From: Mycolicibacterium aichiense
Lineage (GTDB): Bacteria > Actinomycetota > Actinomycetes > Mycobacteriales > Mycobacteriaceae
Assembly: GCF_010726245.1 (NCBI RefSeq)
Contig: NZ_AP022561.1
Span: 5,270,001-5,334,000, forward strand
Length of the DNA: 64,000 nucleotides
Reading direction: 5' to 3'
Position numbers and translations under genes: made by a program. Positions 34,638 through 43,809 of the stretch are shown here, piece by piece. The stretch's first letter is position 1; the number at the start of each line of letters is the position of its first letter. The notes under the pieces are model-generated. The model was not told the origin of the DNA. It did not search any database and saw only the letters and a program-made list of their open reading frames with translations.

Positions 34638-35012
34638 TCAGACCTGTAGGTCGTTGTCGGACATCTCGGTGGCCGCCAGGGCCGCTGCCAGGTCGTCGTG
34701 ACGGAACACCGAGGTCACGTGGTCATGCACCACCCGGAACGCCGAGGCTGTGGTGCGGACGTCGGTCGGGTCGGTGTTCGAGGTCAGCCGCTCCTGCACG
34801 ACGACGACGCCGTCGCGGTAATAGATCTGGCCCACCTCGACGTTCGCCGCCACACGCTGCGCCCACTCACTCAGCGCGGCATGGCCCTGCGCGGCGCCGT
34901 CGGCGTCACCGATCTCGATGTCGTCGCTGGACAGCGAGATCAGCGTGTCCAGGTCCGAGGTGCTCAACGCGTCGTGCCAGGCCAGCACGGTGGCGATCTC
35001 TGAAGTGCTCAT
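34638..35012 (-). CDS. SnoaL/NTF2-like small protein (Rv0333-like)
   Basis: 124 aa from ATG 35012; a TTG three codons upstream is possible. The length equals Rv0333, which sits directly before rmlA in M. tuberculosis. Alternating helix then curved-sheet segments ([27 protein letters not shown]...[12 protein letters not shown]...) match the NTF2-like/SnoaL fold. This fold serves both small enzymes and ligand-binding proteins, so the role is open. It lies 18 bases after the mycothiol-dependent isomerase and is likely co-transcribed with it and rmlA. Confidence 0.78.
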   Translation of the reverse strand: MSTSEIATVLAWHDALSTSDLDTLISLSSDDIEIGDADGAAQGHAALSEWAQRVAANVEVGQIYYRDGVVVVQERLTSNTDPTDVRTTASAFRVVHDHVTSVFRHDDLAAALAATEMSDNDLQV

Positions 35013-35030
35013 TTGGCTCAAACTACCGGT

Positions 35031-35795
35031 CTAGAACGGCGTACGTGCCAGCCAGGTGTCCCAGACACCCGCGTCGCCGAAGACCTCCAGGCCTTGCTCG
35101 GCGGCGCTGCGACGGCGCACGACGGCCAGCAACAGGTCGCGCGCCGGGCCGCGCAGCGCCACCGTGGCCTTGCCGTGGCCCTGTTCGACCGCGATGCCGT
35201 CCAGACGGCCGAGGATGGTCCACTCGCCGGCCTCCCCGAGGCCGGGATCGGTGGCGTGCAGGTGAATCGACTGCCCGTCGCCGAGTGGCCGGTCGCCGCC
35301 GGCCGGCCCCTCCTCGTCGGCCTGGATCTCGACGCGTTCCAACCACTCGGTGATCGCGTCGGCGGCCAGGGCGGGATCCACCGTGTAGTCGACGCCCAAC
35401 GCGATGGCGGCGTCGGCGCGATGCACCAGGGCCTCGTGCAGGCGCCGCCGGATCCACCACTCGGCCGGCCGCGGGCCCAGGAATGTCCACACCGGGGTCT
35501 GCGCGCCGGTAGCGGCAACGGCGTCGATGAGTTGCTGCGCACCGGCCTGCAGCCAGGCGATCTCGTTGTCCCGACCGGCCGGGGGCTTGCCACCGTCGAC
35601 CGTGCGTGGATCGATGAAGTCCATCGACTGCTCGGCGACGATCCGGGCGCACCACCGGTCCCCGCGCCCGACGTGGCGCATCAACTGCTCGAGCGTCCAC
35701 TCCGGGCAGGTCGGCACGAGGATCGACAGATCGGCGTCACGGAGAAGGTCGGCGAGCGCGGCGTTTTCGGCAATCAGGGCTGTCGCGAAGTCCAC
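35031..35795 (-). CDS. Mycothiol-dependent maleylpyruvate isomerase-family protein
   Basis: 254 aa, GTG start. The DinB-like N-terminal four-helix bundle carries CPEWTLEQLMRHVGRGDRW, holding the metal-ligand His of the family, plus a later HEALVHRADA with a second His. The C-terminal ~90 aa form the SCP2-like MDMPI C-domain. The family (TIGR03083) includes mycothiol-dependent maleylpyruvate isomerase; most mycobacterial members are of unknown substrate. This gene matches Rv0332. Its start lies in an 18-bp palindrome that also includes the ugd stop codon. Confidence 0.85.
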   Translation of the reverse strand: MDFATALIAENAALADLLRDADLSILVPTCPEWTLEQLMRHVGRGDRWCARIVAEQSMDFIDPRTVDGGKPPAGRDNEIAWLQAGAQQLIDAVAATGAQTPVWTFLGPRPAEWWIRRRLHEALVHRADAAIALGVDYTVDPALAADAITEWLERVEIQADEEGPAGGDRPLGDGQSIHLHATDPGLGEAGEWTILGRLDGIAVEQGHGKATVALRGPARDLLLAVVRRRSAAEQGLEVFGDAGVWDTWLARTPF

Positions 35796-35811
35796 GTAGG
35801 AAAACCTACGT
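35794..35811. promoter_or_regulatory. Palindrome ACGTAGG-AAAA-CCTACGT at ugd/isomerase junction
   Basis: Arms 35794-35800 and 35805-35811 are perfect complements around AAAA. The site overlaps the TAG of ugd and the first bases of the isomerase GTG. TAGGTT (35808-35803), 7 bases before that GTG on the minus strand, could be a -10. It may therefore be an operator controlling the isomerase-Rv0333-like-rmlA unit. Confidence 0.45.
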
Positions 35812-37134
35812 CAACGCGGGGCGGCCCAAGGCGTAAACCTTCCATCCCGCGGCAGTCCAGCGGGCGGTGTCCAGGCAATTGCGGCCGTCGACAACAACTC
35901 TGGCTCGCACCGTCTGGGCCAGCTCGTCGGGATCGATGTCGACGAACTCCTGCCATTCGGTGAGCAGCAGGACCGCGTCGGCGCGTTCGCAGGCCTCCAG
36001 GGCGGAGGCCGAATAGTTCAGTGTCGGGAACAGGCGCTGGGAGTTCTCCATGGCCTTCGGGTCGTAGACGTTGACGGTGGCGCCATTGAGCTGCAACAGG
36101 CCGGCGACGTTGAGCGCCGGGGAATCCCGCACATCGTCGGATTCGGGCTTGAACGCGGCTCCGAGCACGGCGACGTTGGCGCCGAGCAGCGATCCCCCGC
36201 ACGCGGTGGTGGCCAGCTCGACCATGCGGGTGCGGCGGCGCATGTTGATGCTGTCCACCTCACGCAGGAAGGTCAACGCGTGGTTGGCGCCGAGTTCGCC
36301 GGCGCGGGCCATGAAGGCACGGATGTCCTTGGGCAGGCAGCCGCCGCCGAAACCCAGTCCCGCGTTGAGGAATCGTCGTCCGATCCGCGGGTCGTGGCCC
36401 AGCGCGTCGGCCAGGACGCGGACGTCGGCGCCGGCCGCCTCACACACCTCGGAAATCGCGTTGATGAACGAGATCTTGGTAGCCAGAAAGGCATTGGCGG
36501 AGACCTTGACCAACTCCGCGGTCTGCAGGTCGGTCAGCAGGAACGGCACGCCCTCGGCGAGCAGCGGAGCGTACATCTCCCGCAGCACCGCCTCGGCGCG
36601 TCGCGAATCGGGTTGTACGCCAACGACGATGCGATCCGGGTGCAGGGTGTCCTGCACCGCGAAGCCCTCGCGGAGGAACTCGGGATTCCAGGCGATTTCG
36701 ACGTCGACGCCGTCGGCCGCCAGCGCCCGGGCGCGCCGGCTCAGCGCTGCCGCCGTCCCCACCGGAACCGTTGACTTGCCGACGATCACCGACGGCCGGG
36801 TCAGCCGCGGCACCAATTCGTCGATGACCGCGTTGACGTGGCGCAGATCGGCGCCGTACTCGCCCTTCTTCTGCGGAGTTCCGACGCCCAGGAAGTGCAC
36901 GTCGGCGAAGTCGGCTGCCAGCTCGTAATCGGTGGTGAACTGCAAGCGGCCGGCAGAAAGATTGTCCTGCAACATCTTTGCCAGTCCGGGCTCATAGAAC
37001 GGGATGTCCCCGGAGGACAGTTTCGCGATCTTGCCGGGGTCGATGTCGATGCCGACGACATCGTGGCCGAGCTCGGCCATTCCCGCGGCGTGGGTCGCGC
37101 CCAGATACCCGGTGCCAAAGACAGTGCAACGCAT
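35806..37134 (-). CDS. ugd: UDP-glucose 6-dehydrogenase
   Basis: 442 aa from ATG 37134 with GAGGC upstream; the frame continues upstream but those codons are Ala/Arg-rich antisense sequence. NAD-binding GTGYLGATHA begins at residue 7, STVPVGT follows near 130, and the catalytic Cys is in GFGGGCLPKD (about 255-265). The C-terminal UDP-binding domain ends with the second Rossmann half (VAVLGAAFKPESDDVR). It oxidises UDP-glucose to UDP-glucuronate using two NAD+. The M. tuberculosis counterpart, udgA, is likewise close to dcd. Confidence 0.95.
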   Translation of the reverse strand: MRCTVFGTGYLGATHAAGMAELGHDVVGIDIDPGKIAKLSSGDIPFYEPGLAKMLQDNLSAGRLQFTTDYELAADFADVHFLGVGTPQKKGEYGADLRHVNAVIDELVPRLTRPSVIVGKSTVPVGTAAALSRRARALAADGVDVEIAWNPEFLREGFAVQDTLHPDRIVVGVQPDSRRAEAVLREMYAPLLAEGVPFLLTDLQTAELVKVSANAFLATKISFINAISEVCEAAGADVRVLADALGHDPRIGRRFLNAGLGFGGGCLPKDIRAFMARAGELGANHALTFLREVDSINMRRRTRMVELATTACGGSLLGANVAVLGAAFKPESDDVRDSPALNVAGLLQLNGATVNVYDPKAMENSQRLFPTLNYSASALEACERADAVLLLTEWQEFVDIDPDELAQTVRARVVVDGRNCLDTARWTAAGWKVYALGRPALT

Positions 37135-37213
37135 ACTGCCTCTGTACGCAGCCCCGATGATGGGACCGCATCGCGACACTAAGCGCGAGGCTAACGCCGG
37201 GTGAACTCGGGTG

Positions 37214-38989
37214 TCAGTGGCCGAAACTCGGGAACGGCCACAGCGGGTTCTGCGATCCCCGACCGCTGCGCGATCCCCCGGAATCACCCGAGCGGGAACC
37301 ACCGTCGGACCCCGAACTCGAGCCTGAGCCTGAGCCTCCTCCGTAGCCACCGGAGCCACCGCCGTAGCCGCCCGAGCCACCGCCGTAGCCGCCCGAGCCA
37401 CCAGCGGCCGGAGGCGGATTACTCGGCGCTTCGGTGACCGGCGCCTGCGGCTGCTGCGAAGGCGGTTGCTGCTGAGTCGGCGGGGTCGACGGCTGCTGCG
37501 TGGGAGGCGACGACGGGTAGGTCGGCGTCTGAGGCGGCGACGAGGGGTACGACGGGTAGTTCGGCGACGACGGGTACGTCGGGTAGTCCCGCGGTCGCGG
37601 CGGCCGCAGGAACGGCGGCAGAATCGGTTGCGGCAACACGATGATCGGCGGCGGCAGGATCGGAGCCGGGATCACCGGGGCGATCGGAGCCGGGGCGGGC
37701 GCCGGTGCCTCCGGAGCGGGCGCGGGGGCTTCGGGAGCGGGTGCCGGGGCGGCGGGAGCCGGTGCCGGGGCTTGCGGAGCCGGGGTCACGAACACGGTTC
37801 GGGGCGCCTGCTGCACCACCGGGATCGGCTCCTGGATGGTGTCGGGCACCGACGGCGCCGACGGCGGGGCAGGCGGTGCGGCCTGCTCCGCAACAGGACC
37901 GGCCGGCTGGCTGCTGGGCACGATCACGGCCTCGGCCGGGCTGGGCCGCTGGTCGACGGTCGGTCGGATGCTGACCGCCAGTGAGATCACCAGCGCCACC
38001 ACACCGACCACGAAGATCGACGTCAGGGCACTTCCGACCAGTAGGAACGGCTTGCGGCCGGAGTCGTCGGGGGCGAAGTCGAGCTCCTCGGGAACCGAGT
38101 CGTACGGCACCGAGTCGTAGCCGAGATCGCCGTCCATGTCGTCGAGCACTTCGCTGTAGCCGAGCGGCGCCATGTAGCCGGCGGCGGCCATCTGGGTGCC
38201 GGCTTCGGACATCTCGGTGCTCGCGCCGGCCGGGTACACGCCGGCCGCCGGGTAGACCTTGCCCGCAGTGGTGCCGTCGGGGTCCTGGGCGTAGGCCAGT
38301 CCGACGGTGGACGCGTCATAGCGCGGTGCCGTCGCGGACGCCAACGCAGCGCCGCGGGCCAGCGCGAGTTCTGCCTCGTCGGGAGCGTGCACCGGCAGCA
38401 TTGTGCCGAGGGCGAGCTGTGATTTGACCGCCGCGACGTCGACGCCGGAGCCGAGCACGAACACACCCTGCGGCGGTTCGGGGATGGCCTCCAGGCCGGC
38501 GATCATGCGCTGCAGTTCGGCGACCGCATCCTGAGCGTGCAGGTGCTCGGTCTGCACCTTGACGATGTAGCCGGTCGCGGTGTCGACCACCGAGACGGTG
38601 GCGGTGTCGCGCTCCAGGAACATCAAGGCCGTGCGGTCGTAGCCGACTGTCTGGCCGACGGCTTGCGCCAGCGCACCGGCGGCATGCAGTTCGGACACCA
38701 GGACTACGTCGTCGATCTTGCGGGCCGCCAGGGCATCGCGCAGTCCGGCGGCCGCGGCATGGTCGGTCCACGTGACGCCGGTCGACACCAGACGGTGTCC
38801 GCCTTCGGCGGCGCTTTCCCGGGTACCGAGAATGGCCGCGACCACTTGATCGGCCGCGGTTGCTGCACCTTCGCCGGTCTGGATGTCGAAGGCATCGTGA
38901 TCGACGGTCACGCCGTCGGCTTTCTCGCCTTCGACCAGCACCATGCGCACCGTCGTTGGCGTCATGGACACACCGAGTGCGATGTCCAC
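37214..38989 (-). CDS. DUF7159 Hsp70-fold membrane protein with Pro/Gly-rich tail
   Basis: 591 aa, GTG start behind GGAGGGG. Residues 1-200 resemble half of an actin/Hsp70 ATPase fold (MDIALGVSMTPTTVRMVLVEG; VFVLGSGVDVAAV). One transmembrane helix (about 300-325, LVGSALTSIFVVGVVALVISLAV) leads to a long Pro/Ala-rich segment, a PSxPxYPSSP repeat region, and a C-terminal run of GGYGGGSG copies near 37330-37395. It corresponds to Rv0312 (proline/threonine-rich). The layout of cytoplasmic Hsp70-like domain, helix and low-complexity outer tail parallels the protein at 20213. Function unknown. Confidence 0.8.
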   Translation of the reverse strand: MDIALGVSMTPTTVRMVLVEGEKADGVTVDHDAFDIQTGEGAATAADQVVAAILGTRESAAEGGHRLVSTGVTWTDHAAAAGLRDALAARKIDDVVLVSELHAAGALAQAVGQTVGYDRTALMFLERDTATVSVVDTATGYIVKVQTEHLHAQDAVAELQRMIAGLEAIPEPPQGVFVLGSGVDVAAVKSQLALGTMLPVHAPDEAELALARGAALASATAPRYDASTVGLAYAQDPDGTTAGKVYPAAGVYPAGASTEMSEAGTQMAAAGYMAPLGYSEVLDDMDGDLGYDSVPYDSVPEELDFAPDDSGRKPFLLVGSALTSIFVVGVVALVISLAVSIRPTVDQRPSPAEAVIVPSSQPAGPVAEQAAPPAPPSAPSVPDTIQEPIPVVQQAPRTVFVTPAPQAPAPAPAAPAPAPEAPAPAPEAPAPAPAPIAPVIPAPILPPPIIVLPQPILPPFLRPPRPRDYPTYPSSPNYPSYPSSPPQTPTYPSSPPTQQPSTPPTQQQPPSQQPQAPVTEAPSNPPPAAGGSGGYGGGSGGYGGGSGGYGGGSGSGSSSGSDGGSRSGDSGGSRSGRGSQNPLWPFPSFGH

Positions 38990-39145
38990 TACCCCTCCAA
39001 GGTTGTTTGCTGGATCTCCCCGACCCGTTACTGCGCTCCACCGTTCTAGAGCCGCTCAACCGTAAAGTTCATCGCCGCAGGTAGCGGCGCTGTTACAGCT
39101 AAACGGATTAGCTGGCGGGCGGTGCCTGACCCTGGAGCTTCGAGG

Positions 39146-39727
39146 TTACGCGCCTGCTTCGGACTGAAGAAAGTTCTGATAGGACCGCGACGGAGTCGGA
39201 CCGCGCTGACCCTGGTATTTGGAGCCGACGCTGGCGCTGCCGTACGGATTTTCGGCGGGGCTGGTCAGGCGCAGCAGGCACAGCTGGCCGATTTTCATGC
39301 CGGGCCACAGCGTGATGGGCAGGTTGGCGACGTTGGAGAGTTCCAGCGTGATGTGCCCGGAGAAGCCGGGGTCGATGAAGCCCGCGGTGGAGTGGGTCAG
39401 CAGGCCGAGGCGGCCCAGCGACGACTTACCTTCCAGGCGGCCGGCCAGGTCGTCCGGCAAGGTGCAGCACTCCAGCGTCGAGCCGAGGACGAACTCGCCG
39501 GGATGCAGGACAAACGGCTCGCCTTTGGCGGGCTCGACCAGACTGGTCAGCTCGTCCTGCTGCTTGGCGGGGTCGATGTGGGTGTAGCGGGTGTTGTTGA
39601 ACACCCGGAACAGGTTGTCCAGCCGGACGTCGACGCTCGACGGTTGCACCAAGGCGTCGTCGAACGGGTCGATGCCCAGTCGACCGTCGGCGATGGCGGC
39701 GCGGATATCACGATCGGAGAGCAGCAC
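39146..39727 (-). CDS. dcd: dCTP deaminase (Dcd)
   Basis: 193 aa from GTG 39727, giving the canonical [12 protein letters not shown] start (M. tuberculosis Dcd is 190 aa). Substrate-binding [21 protein letters not shown] (catalytic Ser-Arg region), [18 protein letters not shown] and a C-terminal lid ([20 protein letters not shown]) are present. Mycobacterial Dcd is bifunctional, converting dCTP to dUMP by deamination and diphosphate release. It forms a trimer. It is beside tRNA-Gly, as in other mycobacteria. Confidence 0.95.
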   Translation of the reverse strand: MLLSDRDIRAAIADGRLGIDPFDDALVQPSSVDVRLDNLFRVFNNTRYTHIDPAKQQDELTSLVEPAKGEPFVLHPGEFVLGSTLECCTLPDDLAGRLEGKSSLGRLGLLTHSTAGFIDPGFSGHITLELSNVANLPITLWPGMKIGQLCLLRLTSPAENPYGSASVGSKYQGQRGPTPSRSYQNFLQSEAGA

Positions 39728-39785
39728 GCGACGAGCGTACTGGCGCACGGTCGGCGGTGCGGTTGCTATCCTTCGTCAGCACCGT

Positions 39786-39856
39786 GCCGATGTAGTTCAA
39801 TGGCAGAACATCAGCTTCCCAAGCTGAATACGCGGGTTCGATTCCCGTCATCGGCT
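39786..39856 (+). tRNA. tRNA-Gly (CCC anticodon)
   Basis: 71 bases fold as a cloverleaf: acceptor GCCGATG/CATCGGC, D arm GTTC...GAAC, anticodon stem TCAGC/GCTGA around loop TTCCCAA (anticodon CCC, reads GGG), T arm GCGGG-TTCGATT-CCCGT, discriminator T. CCA is not encoded. A TATCCT -10-like hexamer occurs about 20 bases upstream. It diverges from dcd. Confidence 0.95.
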
Positions 39857-39897
39857 CTCACCTCACCGGCGGCACTAACACCGCGTCCTTGAGCCGC

Positions 39898-40698
39898 TCA
39901 GTGCAGTCGAGCGCTGCCGCCCAGTCCGATCTCGAGGACGCTTCCGGTGACGACGCCGGGGTCGGTGACCAGATAGAGCAACGCGCGGCTGACGTCTTCG
40001 GGCTCGATCCACGGCTGCGGAATCGGATTGGCCCGCATCATCCGCTGTACGAGTTCGTCGGGAACACCGTCGCTGTCCACCGGCTGCACCATCGGGGTGT
40101 GCACGGTGGTCGGGCAGATGACGTTGACGGTGATGCCGTCCTTGGCAACCTCCAACGCCACGGACTTGGCCAGCCCGATCACGCCCCACTTGGTGGCGTT
40201 GTACGCCCCGAGTTCTGGAATGCCCATCCGGCCGCCCATCGACGACGTCACCACGATCCGGCCAAAACGCTGCCTGCGCATCACCGGTAAGGCAGCCCGC
40301 AGGATGTGGAACACGCCCGTCAGATTGGTGTCCACGAGTTGCGACCACGCCTCGTCGGTCACCTCGTCGAGCGCGCCGGTGCTCACCACGCCCGCGTTGG
40401 CCACCAGAACGTCAAGGCTGCCCAGGCTGCGAACGGTTTCCTCGACGGCGGCATTCACCCCATCTGCGTCGCGGACGTCCATCGCGATCGGAAGGCACAG
40501 CACGCCAAGCTCTTCGACGTCTTTGGCGGTCGCGCGCAGATCTTCCTCAGTGGACAGTGGATAGGTCAGGTTCATCGGGCGGGGCGCGTCGGCGAGGGCG
40601 ATGTTCGCGCCTTCCGCCGCCAGCGCCAGAGCGTGCGCGCGTCCTTGGCCACGCGCACCCCCGGTGATGAACGCGACGCGACCGTCCAGGGCACCCAT
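39898..40698 (-). CDS. Mycofactocin-type SDR oxidoreductase
   Basis: 266 aa from ATG 40698 (MGALDGRVAFITGGARGQGRAHA). NAD-binding TGGARGQG and VANAGV are present. Catalytic Ser (VTSSMGG) and YNATK motifs are followed by a NVICPTTVHTPM loop. This start and the long loop after strand 2 (APRPMNLTYPLSTEEDL) are features of the TIGR03971 mycofactocin-dependent SDR group, which oxidise alcohols with a tightly held NAD. The substrate is unknown. It follows the next SDR on the same strand by 73 bases. Confidence 0.88.
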   Translation of the reverse strand: MGALDGRVAFITGGARGQGRAHALALAAEGANIALADAPRPMNLTYPLSTEEDLRATAKDVEELGVLCLPIAMDVRDADGVNAAVEETVRSLGSLDVLVANAGVVSTGALDEVTDEAWSQLVDTNLTGVFHILRAALPVMRRQRFGRIVVTSSMGGRMGIPELGAYNATKWGVIGLAKSVALEVAKDGITVNVICPTTVHTPMVQPVDSDGVPDELVQRMMRANPIPQPWIEPEDVSRALLYLVTDPGVVTGSVLEIGLGGSARLH

Positions 40699-40771
40699 GG
40701 ACAGTGAGCCTAATCGCCTGTGCGGGCAGAGATCACCAGTCAGATGATCGTTGGCTGCCCCGTGCCGCCGT

Positions 40772-41635
40772 TCAGTTCGCGATCTGCGCGCCGTCCGGGA
40801 AATCCGTGGAGCGCGACAACTCGGCCCATGCCGCGATCTCCTCGTCGACCGCGGCGCGCCCATTCGTTACCAGCCGTAGGGCGTCAGAGCCGAGGATCAG
40901 GTGTGCGGGCGGATTCGGGGAGTCGATGACCGCCAGGAGCGCTTGGCCGGCCTTCGCGGGATCGCCAAGCTGATTGCCACTGGCCGCGATTCGGTTGGCG
41001 CGCACAGGGTTCATCAGCTCGTCGTAATCGCTGATGCTGCGTTCCGTTCGAACCATGGAACGACCCGCCCAGTCGGTACGGAAGGAGCCGGGTTCGACGG
41101 CGGTGACGTGGATCCCGAGCGCCTTGACCTCTTTGCCAACGGTTTCGAGGATGCCTTCGAGTGCGTACTTGCTGCCGTGGTAGTAGGCCAATCCCGGAAC
41201 GGTCATCATCCCGCCCATCGAGGTGACGCCGAAGATGTGCCCCGCCCGACGTCGACGCATGTGCGGTAGCACCGCCTTGACGGTCGCAACTGCGCCAAAC
41301 ACGTTGGCGGCGAACTGCGCTCGTAATTCAGACATGGGGGACTCTTCGAACACTCCTTCGTGCCCATAGCCGGCGTTGGCGATCGCGACGTCGATGGGGC
41401 CGACCGTGGACTCGACATCGTCGACCACCGCGAACACGGCGTCGTCGTCGGTGACGTCGAGCTCGCGGGCGATCGCCCGCCCCGGCGCCATCGCGCTGAA
41501 GGCGTCGGCGTCTGCCGACTTCCGGACCGTGCCGACGACGGAGTGGCCGTCGTCGAGCGCGGCGTGGGCGAAGGCACGTCCCAGCCCTGAGCTGACGCCG
41601 GTGACGAAGAAGATCCGGTGGTGATGTGGTGACAT
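40772..41635 (-). CDS. Short-chain dehydrogenase, TetR-linked
   Basis: 287 aa. TGVSSGLG (12-19), IANAGYG, VTSMGGMM, YYHGSKYALEG (catalytic Tyr/Lys near 155-159) and VEPGSFRTDWAG define the SDR subfamily of retinol/17-beta-HSD-like reductases. It is divergent from the TetR gene at 41709. A GTTGA-TCAAC inverted repeat 19 bases before its start is a likely operator, so the TetR protein probably controls it. The downstream mycofactocin-type SDR may share the transcript. Confidence 0.87.
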   Translation of the reverse strand: MSPHHHRIFFVTGVSSGLGRAFAHAALDDGHSVVGTVRKSADADAFSAMAPGRAIARELDVTDDDAVFAVVDDVESTVGPIDVAIANAGYGHEGVFEESPMSELRAQFAANVFGAVATVKAVLPHMRRRRAGHIFGVTSMGGMMTVPGLAYYHGSKYALEGILETVGKEVKALGIHVTAVEPGSFRTDWAGRSMVRTERSISDYDELMNPVRANRIAASGNQLGDPAKAGQALLAVIDSPNPPAHLILGSDALRLVTNGRAAVDEEIAAWAELSRSTDFPDGAQIAN

Positions 41636-41653
41636 AGCTCGAATCTACATCAC

Positions 41654-41669
41654 GTTGAATAAAATCAAC
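41654..41669. promoter_or_regulatory. TetR operator candidate GTTGA-N6-TCAAC
   Basis: Arms 41654-41658 and 41665-41669 with an A/T spacer lie in the 73-base gap between the divergent SDR and TetR genes. Placement is typical for autoregulation and control of the neighbour. Confidence 0.5.
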
Positions 41670-41708
41670 ACTGCGTAGAATTTTGTCGGCGGCCTGTAGA
41701 GTCCGATC

Positions 41709-42323
41709 ATGGCTGGACAGAAGGAGCGCTCAACCAGACGCCGGGCCTCACCGTCAAAGGGAGACCAGCGCGAGCTCGCGATCCTCGACGCGGCGGAACG
41801 CCAACTCACCGAGGATGGCCTGGAGCGTATGACCGTCGAGACCATCGCAACGGCGGCCGGCATCACACGTGGTGCCCTGTACTTCTATTTCGCCTCGAAG
41901 AACGACGTCCTGGCCGCTTTGGTGGGCAGGACCGCGACCAGCGTGGCGGAAGGTGTCGACCGCGCGAAGACACAGGCGCCTGAGGATCCGCGAGAAGCGT
42001 TGCGCGAAGCGGTAACTCAGACCGCACGGATGTGGACCGAGCATGGCGCCGTCATGAAGGTGGCCGTGGAGCTGGCACCTGTTGTCCCGGAGATCGAGGC
42101 ATCTTGGCAGGCAGCTGTCTCGGCCACGGCAGATGCAACTCGCGGATTGTTGGTCAAAGCTGGTGTACCGGGTGACGACAGCCCGCTGGGCGCAGCCGCC
42201 CTCAGCGCTGCCCTAGTGTCAATGACCGAGCGCCACTTCTACGCAGCCGCCAAGCGAAGGGGCGCACTGGACGACGCGGCCGAGACGTTGACTCACGTGT
42301 GGCTCGCCGTTCTCCCTCGTTGA
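41709..42323 (+). CDS. TetR-family regulator
   Basis: 204 aa. The HTH lies at about residues 40-62 (VETIATAAGITRGALYFYFASKNDVL). The C-terminal ligand domain is poorly conserved, as usual. TAGAGT (41697-41702) with 6 bases before the ATG suggests a leaderless transcript. It is divergent from the SDR at 40772, the likely target. The inducer is unknown. Confidence 0.9.
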   Translation: MAGQKERSTRRRASPSKGDQRELAILDAAERQLTEDGLERMTVETIATAAGITRGALYFYFASKNDVLAALVGRTATSVAEGVDRAKTQAPEDPREALREAVTQTARMWTEHGAVMKVAVELAPVVPEIEASWQAAVSATADATRGLLVKAGVPGDDSPLGAAALSAALVSMTERHFYAAAKRRGALDDAAETLTHVWLAVLPR

Positions 42324-42370
42324 ACCCGATCCGTACGACAGCGGGGTGGACGACGCGCGACCGGCCCGGT

Positions 42371-43045
42371 TCAGCCTGACCGGCGCGTCGCCTCTCGCAG
42401 TGCCACGTAGACCAGCCAACCACTTACACAGAGCAGCTGCAGCCGCTGAGCTACGCCCAGGGCACCGCCACGGTCGGCGCTGTCGAGGAAGACGCTGACG
42501 ACGGTCGACACTGTCGTTGCGGCGAGTCCGCCCAGGACCCACAGTCCGAACCGGTGCACCCGTCGGCCGATGCGTTCCGCCATATCGACGCGCAGGAACG
42601 CAATCAGCGAAATCAGTGCCGCGGCAACAGCTATCACGCTGCTCACGGTGTGCAGCTGATGCGAAAGGGGCACCGCGCCTGCTGCTTCTCGTGCCGCGCA
42701 GGCAGGATCGGCGTGCGGCGCGCACGACATCGCCCACGCACTGTCGAGTGCGGTGGCCACGGCGAACATTGCCAATGTCGCCCACGCAACCGCGGCCATA
42801 CCGCCGCGAACGCGCCCGCCCACCACGCTGACGGTCACGCCCAACCCGATCACGGCGGCCGTCGCGAAGTCTGCTGCCCGCAACAGCCCGCTCAGCGGCT
42901 GGTCGGTGGCGATGAGTTCGCTCACGTAATCGCTTGCCTGCGCAGGACCGGAATCGACGAAGATCGTGATTATCCAGCTGCTGTAGAGCGCGGCGCAGAC
43001 GAAAAACGCTGCGGCCGCGATGCGTGAGCTTCGCGGCGGTCGCAC
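42371..43045 (-). CDS. DUF998 membrane protein
   Basis: 224 aa, GTG start, six hydrophobic segments beginning IAAAAFFVCAALYSSWIITIFV. The YVSELIA stretch after helix 1 and the helix-4 LSHQLHTVSS resemble DUF998 proteins. These polytopic proteins have no known function. It converges with the TetR gene at 41709 and lies 64 bases after the second TetR gene on the same strand. Confidence 0.72.
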   Translation of the reverse strand: MRPPRSSRIAAAAFFVCAALYSSWIITIFVDSGPAQASDYVSELIATDQPLSGLLRAADFATAAVIGLGVTVSVVGGRVRGGMAAVAWATLAMFAVATALDSAWAMSCAPHADPACAAREAAGAVPLSHQLHTVSSVIAVAAALISLIAFLRVDMAERIGRRVHRFGLWVLGGLAATTVSTVVSVFLDSADRGGALGVAQRLQLLCVSGWLVYVALREATRRSG

Positions 43046-43109
43046 CTGGCAAGGCTAGGTGATTTTCGGAAGGGCACCGGAGGTTTGCGAACATGGGCGC
43101 AAGCGAGCG

Positions 43110-43721
43110 TCACGAACCGGCGCCCATGCTGCGTTCAACACCCGCCACCGCAACGGCGGCCAGATCCCCCGCCGACACGTCACGCGCCGTCGAGAACGCC
43201 ATCAGAGCACTGCCCCGCAGCAGTCCGATGATCGCGACGGCCGCAATGTGAGGGTCCACGCCGGATCGAATGGAGCCGTCATCGATCCCGTCGACGATGT
43301 ACTGCGCGAGGACTTCTCGGAACTGTGCGTCGCGCTCGGCGAAAAGCTCGGCCAGCGATGGTTCGGCACCTGCGGACTCGGTCCACAGCTTCAGGAACGC
43401 TTCCGAGCGCGGCGAGCGCTCATGTAGGCCGCTCAAGTAGGCCCCCACGAAATCCGTCAGCCGGCTGAGCCCGGTCGCCGAGTCAGCCGGGACGTCGAAC
43501 GTCTGGGTGTACTTGATGACCTCCTCGAGTAACCGGGCCTTGCTACCGAAATGGTGATGAACGATGCCGCGGCTGTACCCGGCGGCCTCGCCGACGGCGG
43601 CCAGCGACACCGCGCGCGATCCGTGTAGAGCAACCAATGCCGTGGCTGCTTGCAGCACGCGCTGGCGGGCCTCTTCGCGACGTTCAGCCTGTGTTCGGCG
43701 AGCGGTTCGCAACTCCTCCAT
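43110..43721 (-). CDS. TetR-family regulator
   Basis: 203 aa. The HTH lies at about 38-60 (LAAVGEAAGYSRGIVHHHFGSKARLL). It is divergent from the DUF1330 gene with an 88-base gap holding an ACTTGC-GCAAGT inverted repeat, which supports self-control and control of that gene. The ligand is unknown. Confidence 0.9.
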   Translation of the reverse strand: MEELRTARRTQAERREEARQRVLQAATALVALHGSRAVSLAAVGEAAGYSRGIVHHHFGSKARLLEEVIKYTQTFDVPADSATGLSRLTDFVGAYLSGLHERSPRSEAFLKLWTESAGAEPSLAELFAERDAQFREVLAQYIVDGIDDGSIRSGVDPHIAAVAIIGLLRGSALMAFSTARDVSAGDLAAVAVAGVERSMGAGS

Positions 43722-43767
43722 GCCTGGTCATCCTGCCTGAGACCGAACTTGTCGGTGCCATCCAGTA

Positions 43768-43789
43768 ACTTGCGTGTTGTTCAGCAAGT
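43768..43789. promoter_or_regulatory. TetR operator candidate ACTTGC-N10-GCAAGT
   Basis: Perfect 6-bp arms at 43768-43773 and 43784-43789 fall between the divergent TetR and DUF1330 genes, 20 bases before the latter's ATG. GTAACT is also repeated directly at both arms. Confidence 0.5.
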
Positions 43790-43809
43790 AACTCTCAAGG
43801 GAGAAAGTC

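Noticed and set aside
37330..37395. Short tandem repeats as a CRISPR array
   Set aside because: They are in frame and code for GGYGGGSG in the DUF7159 protein; there are no spacers or cas genes.
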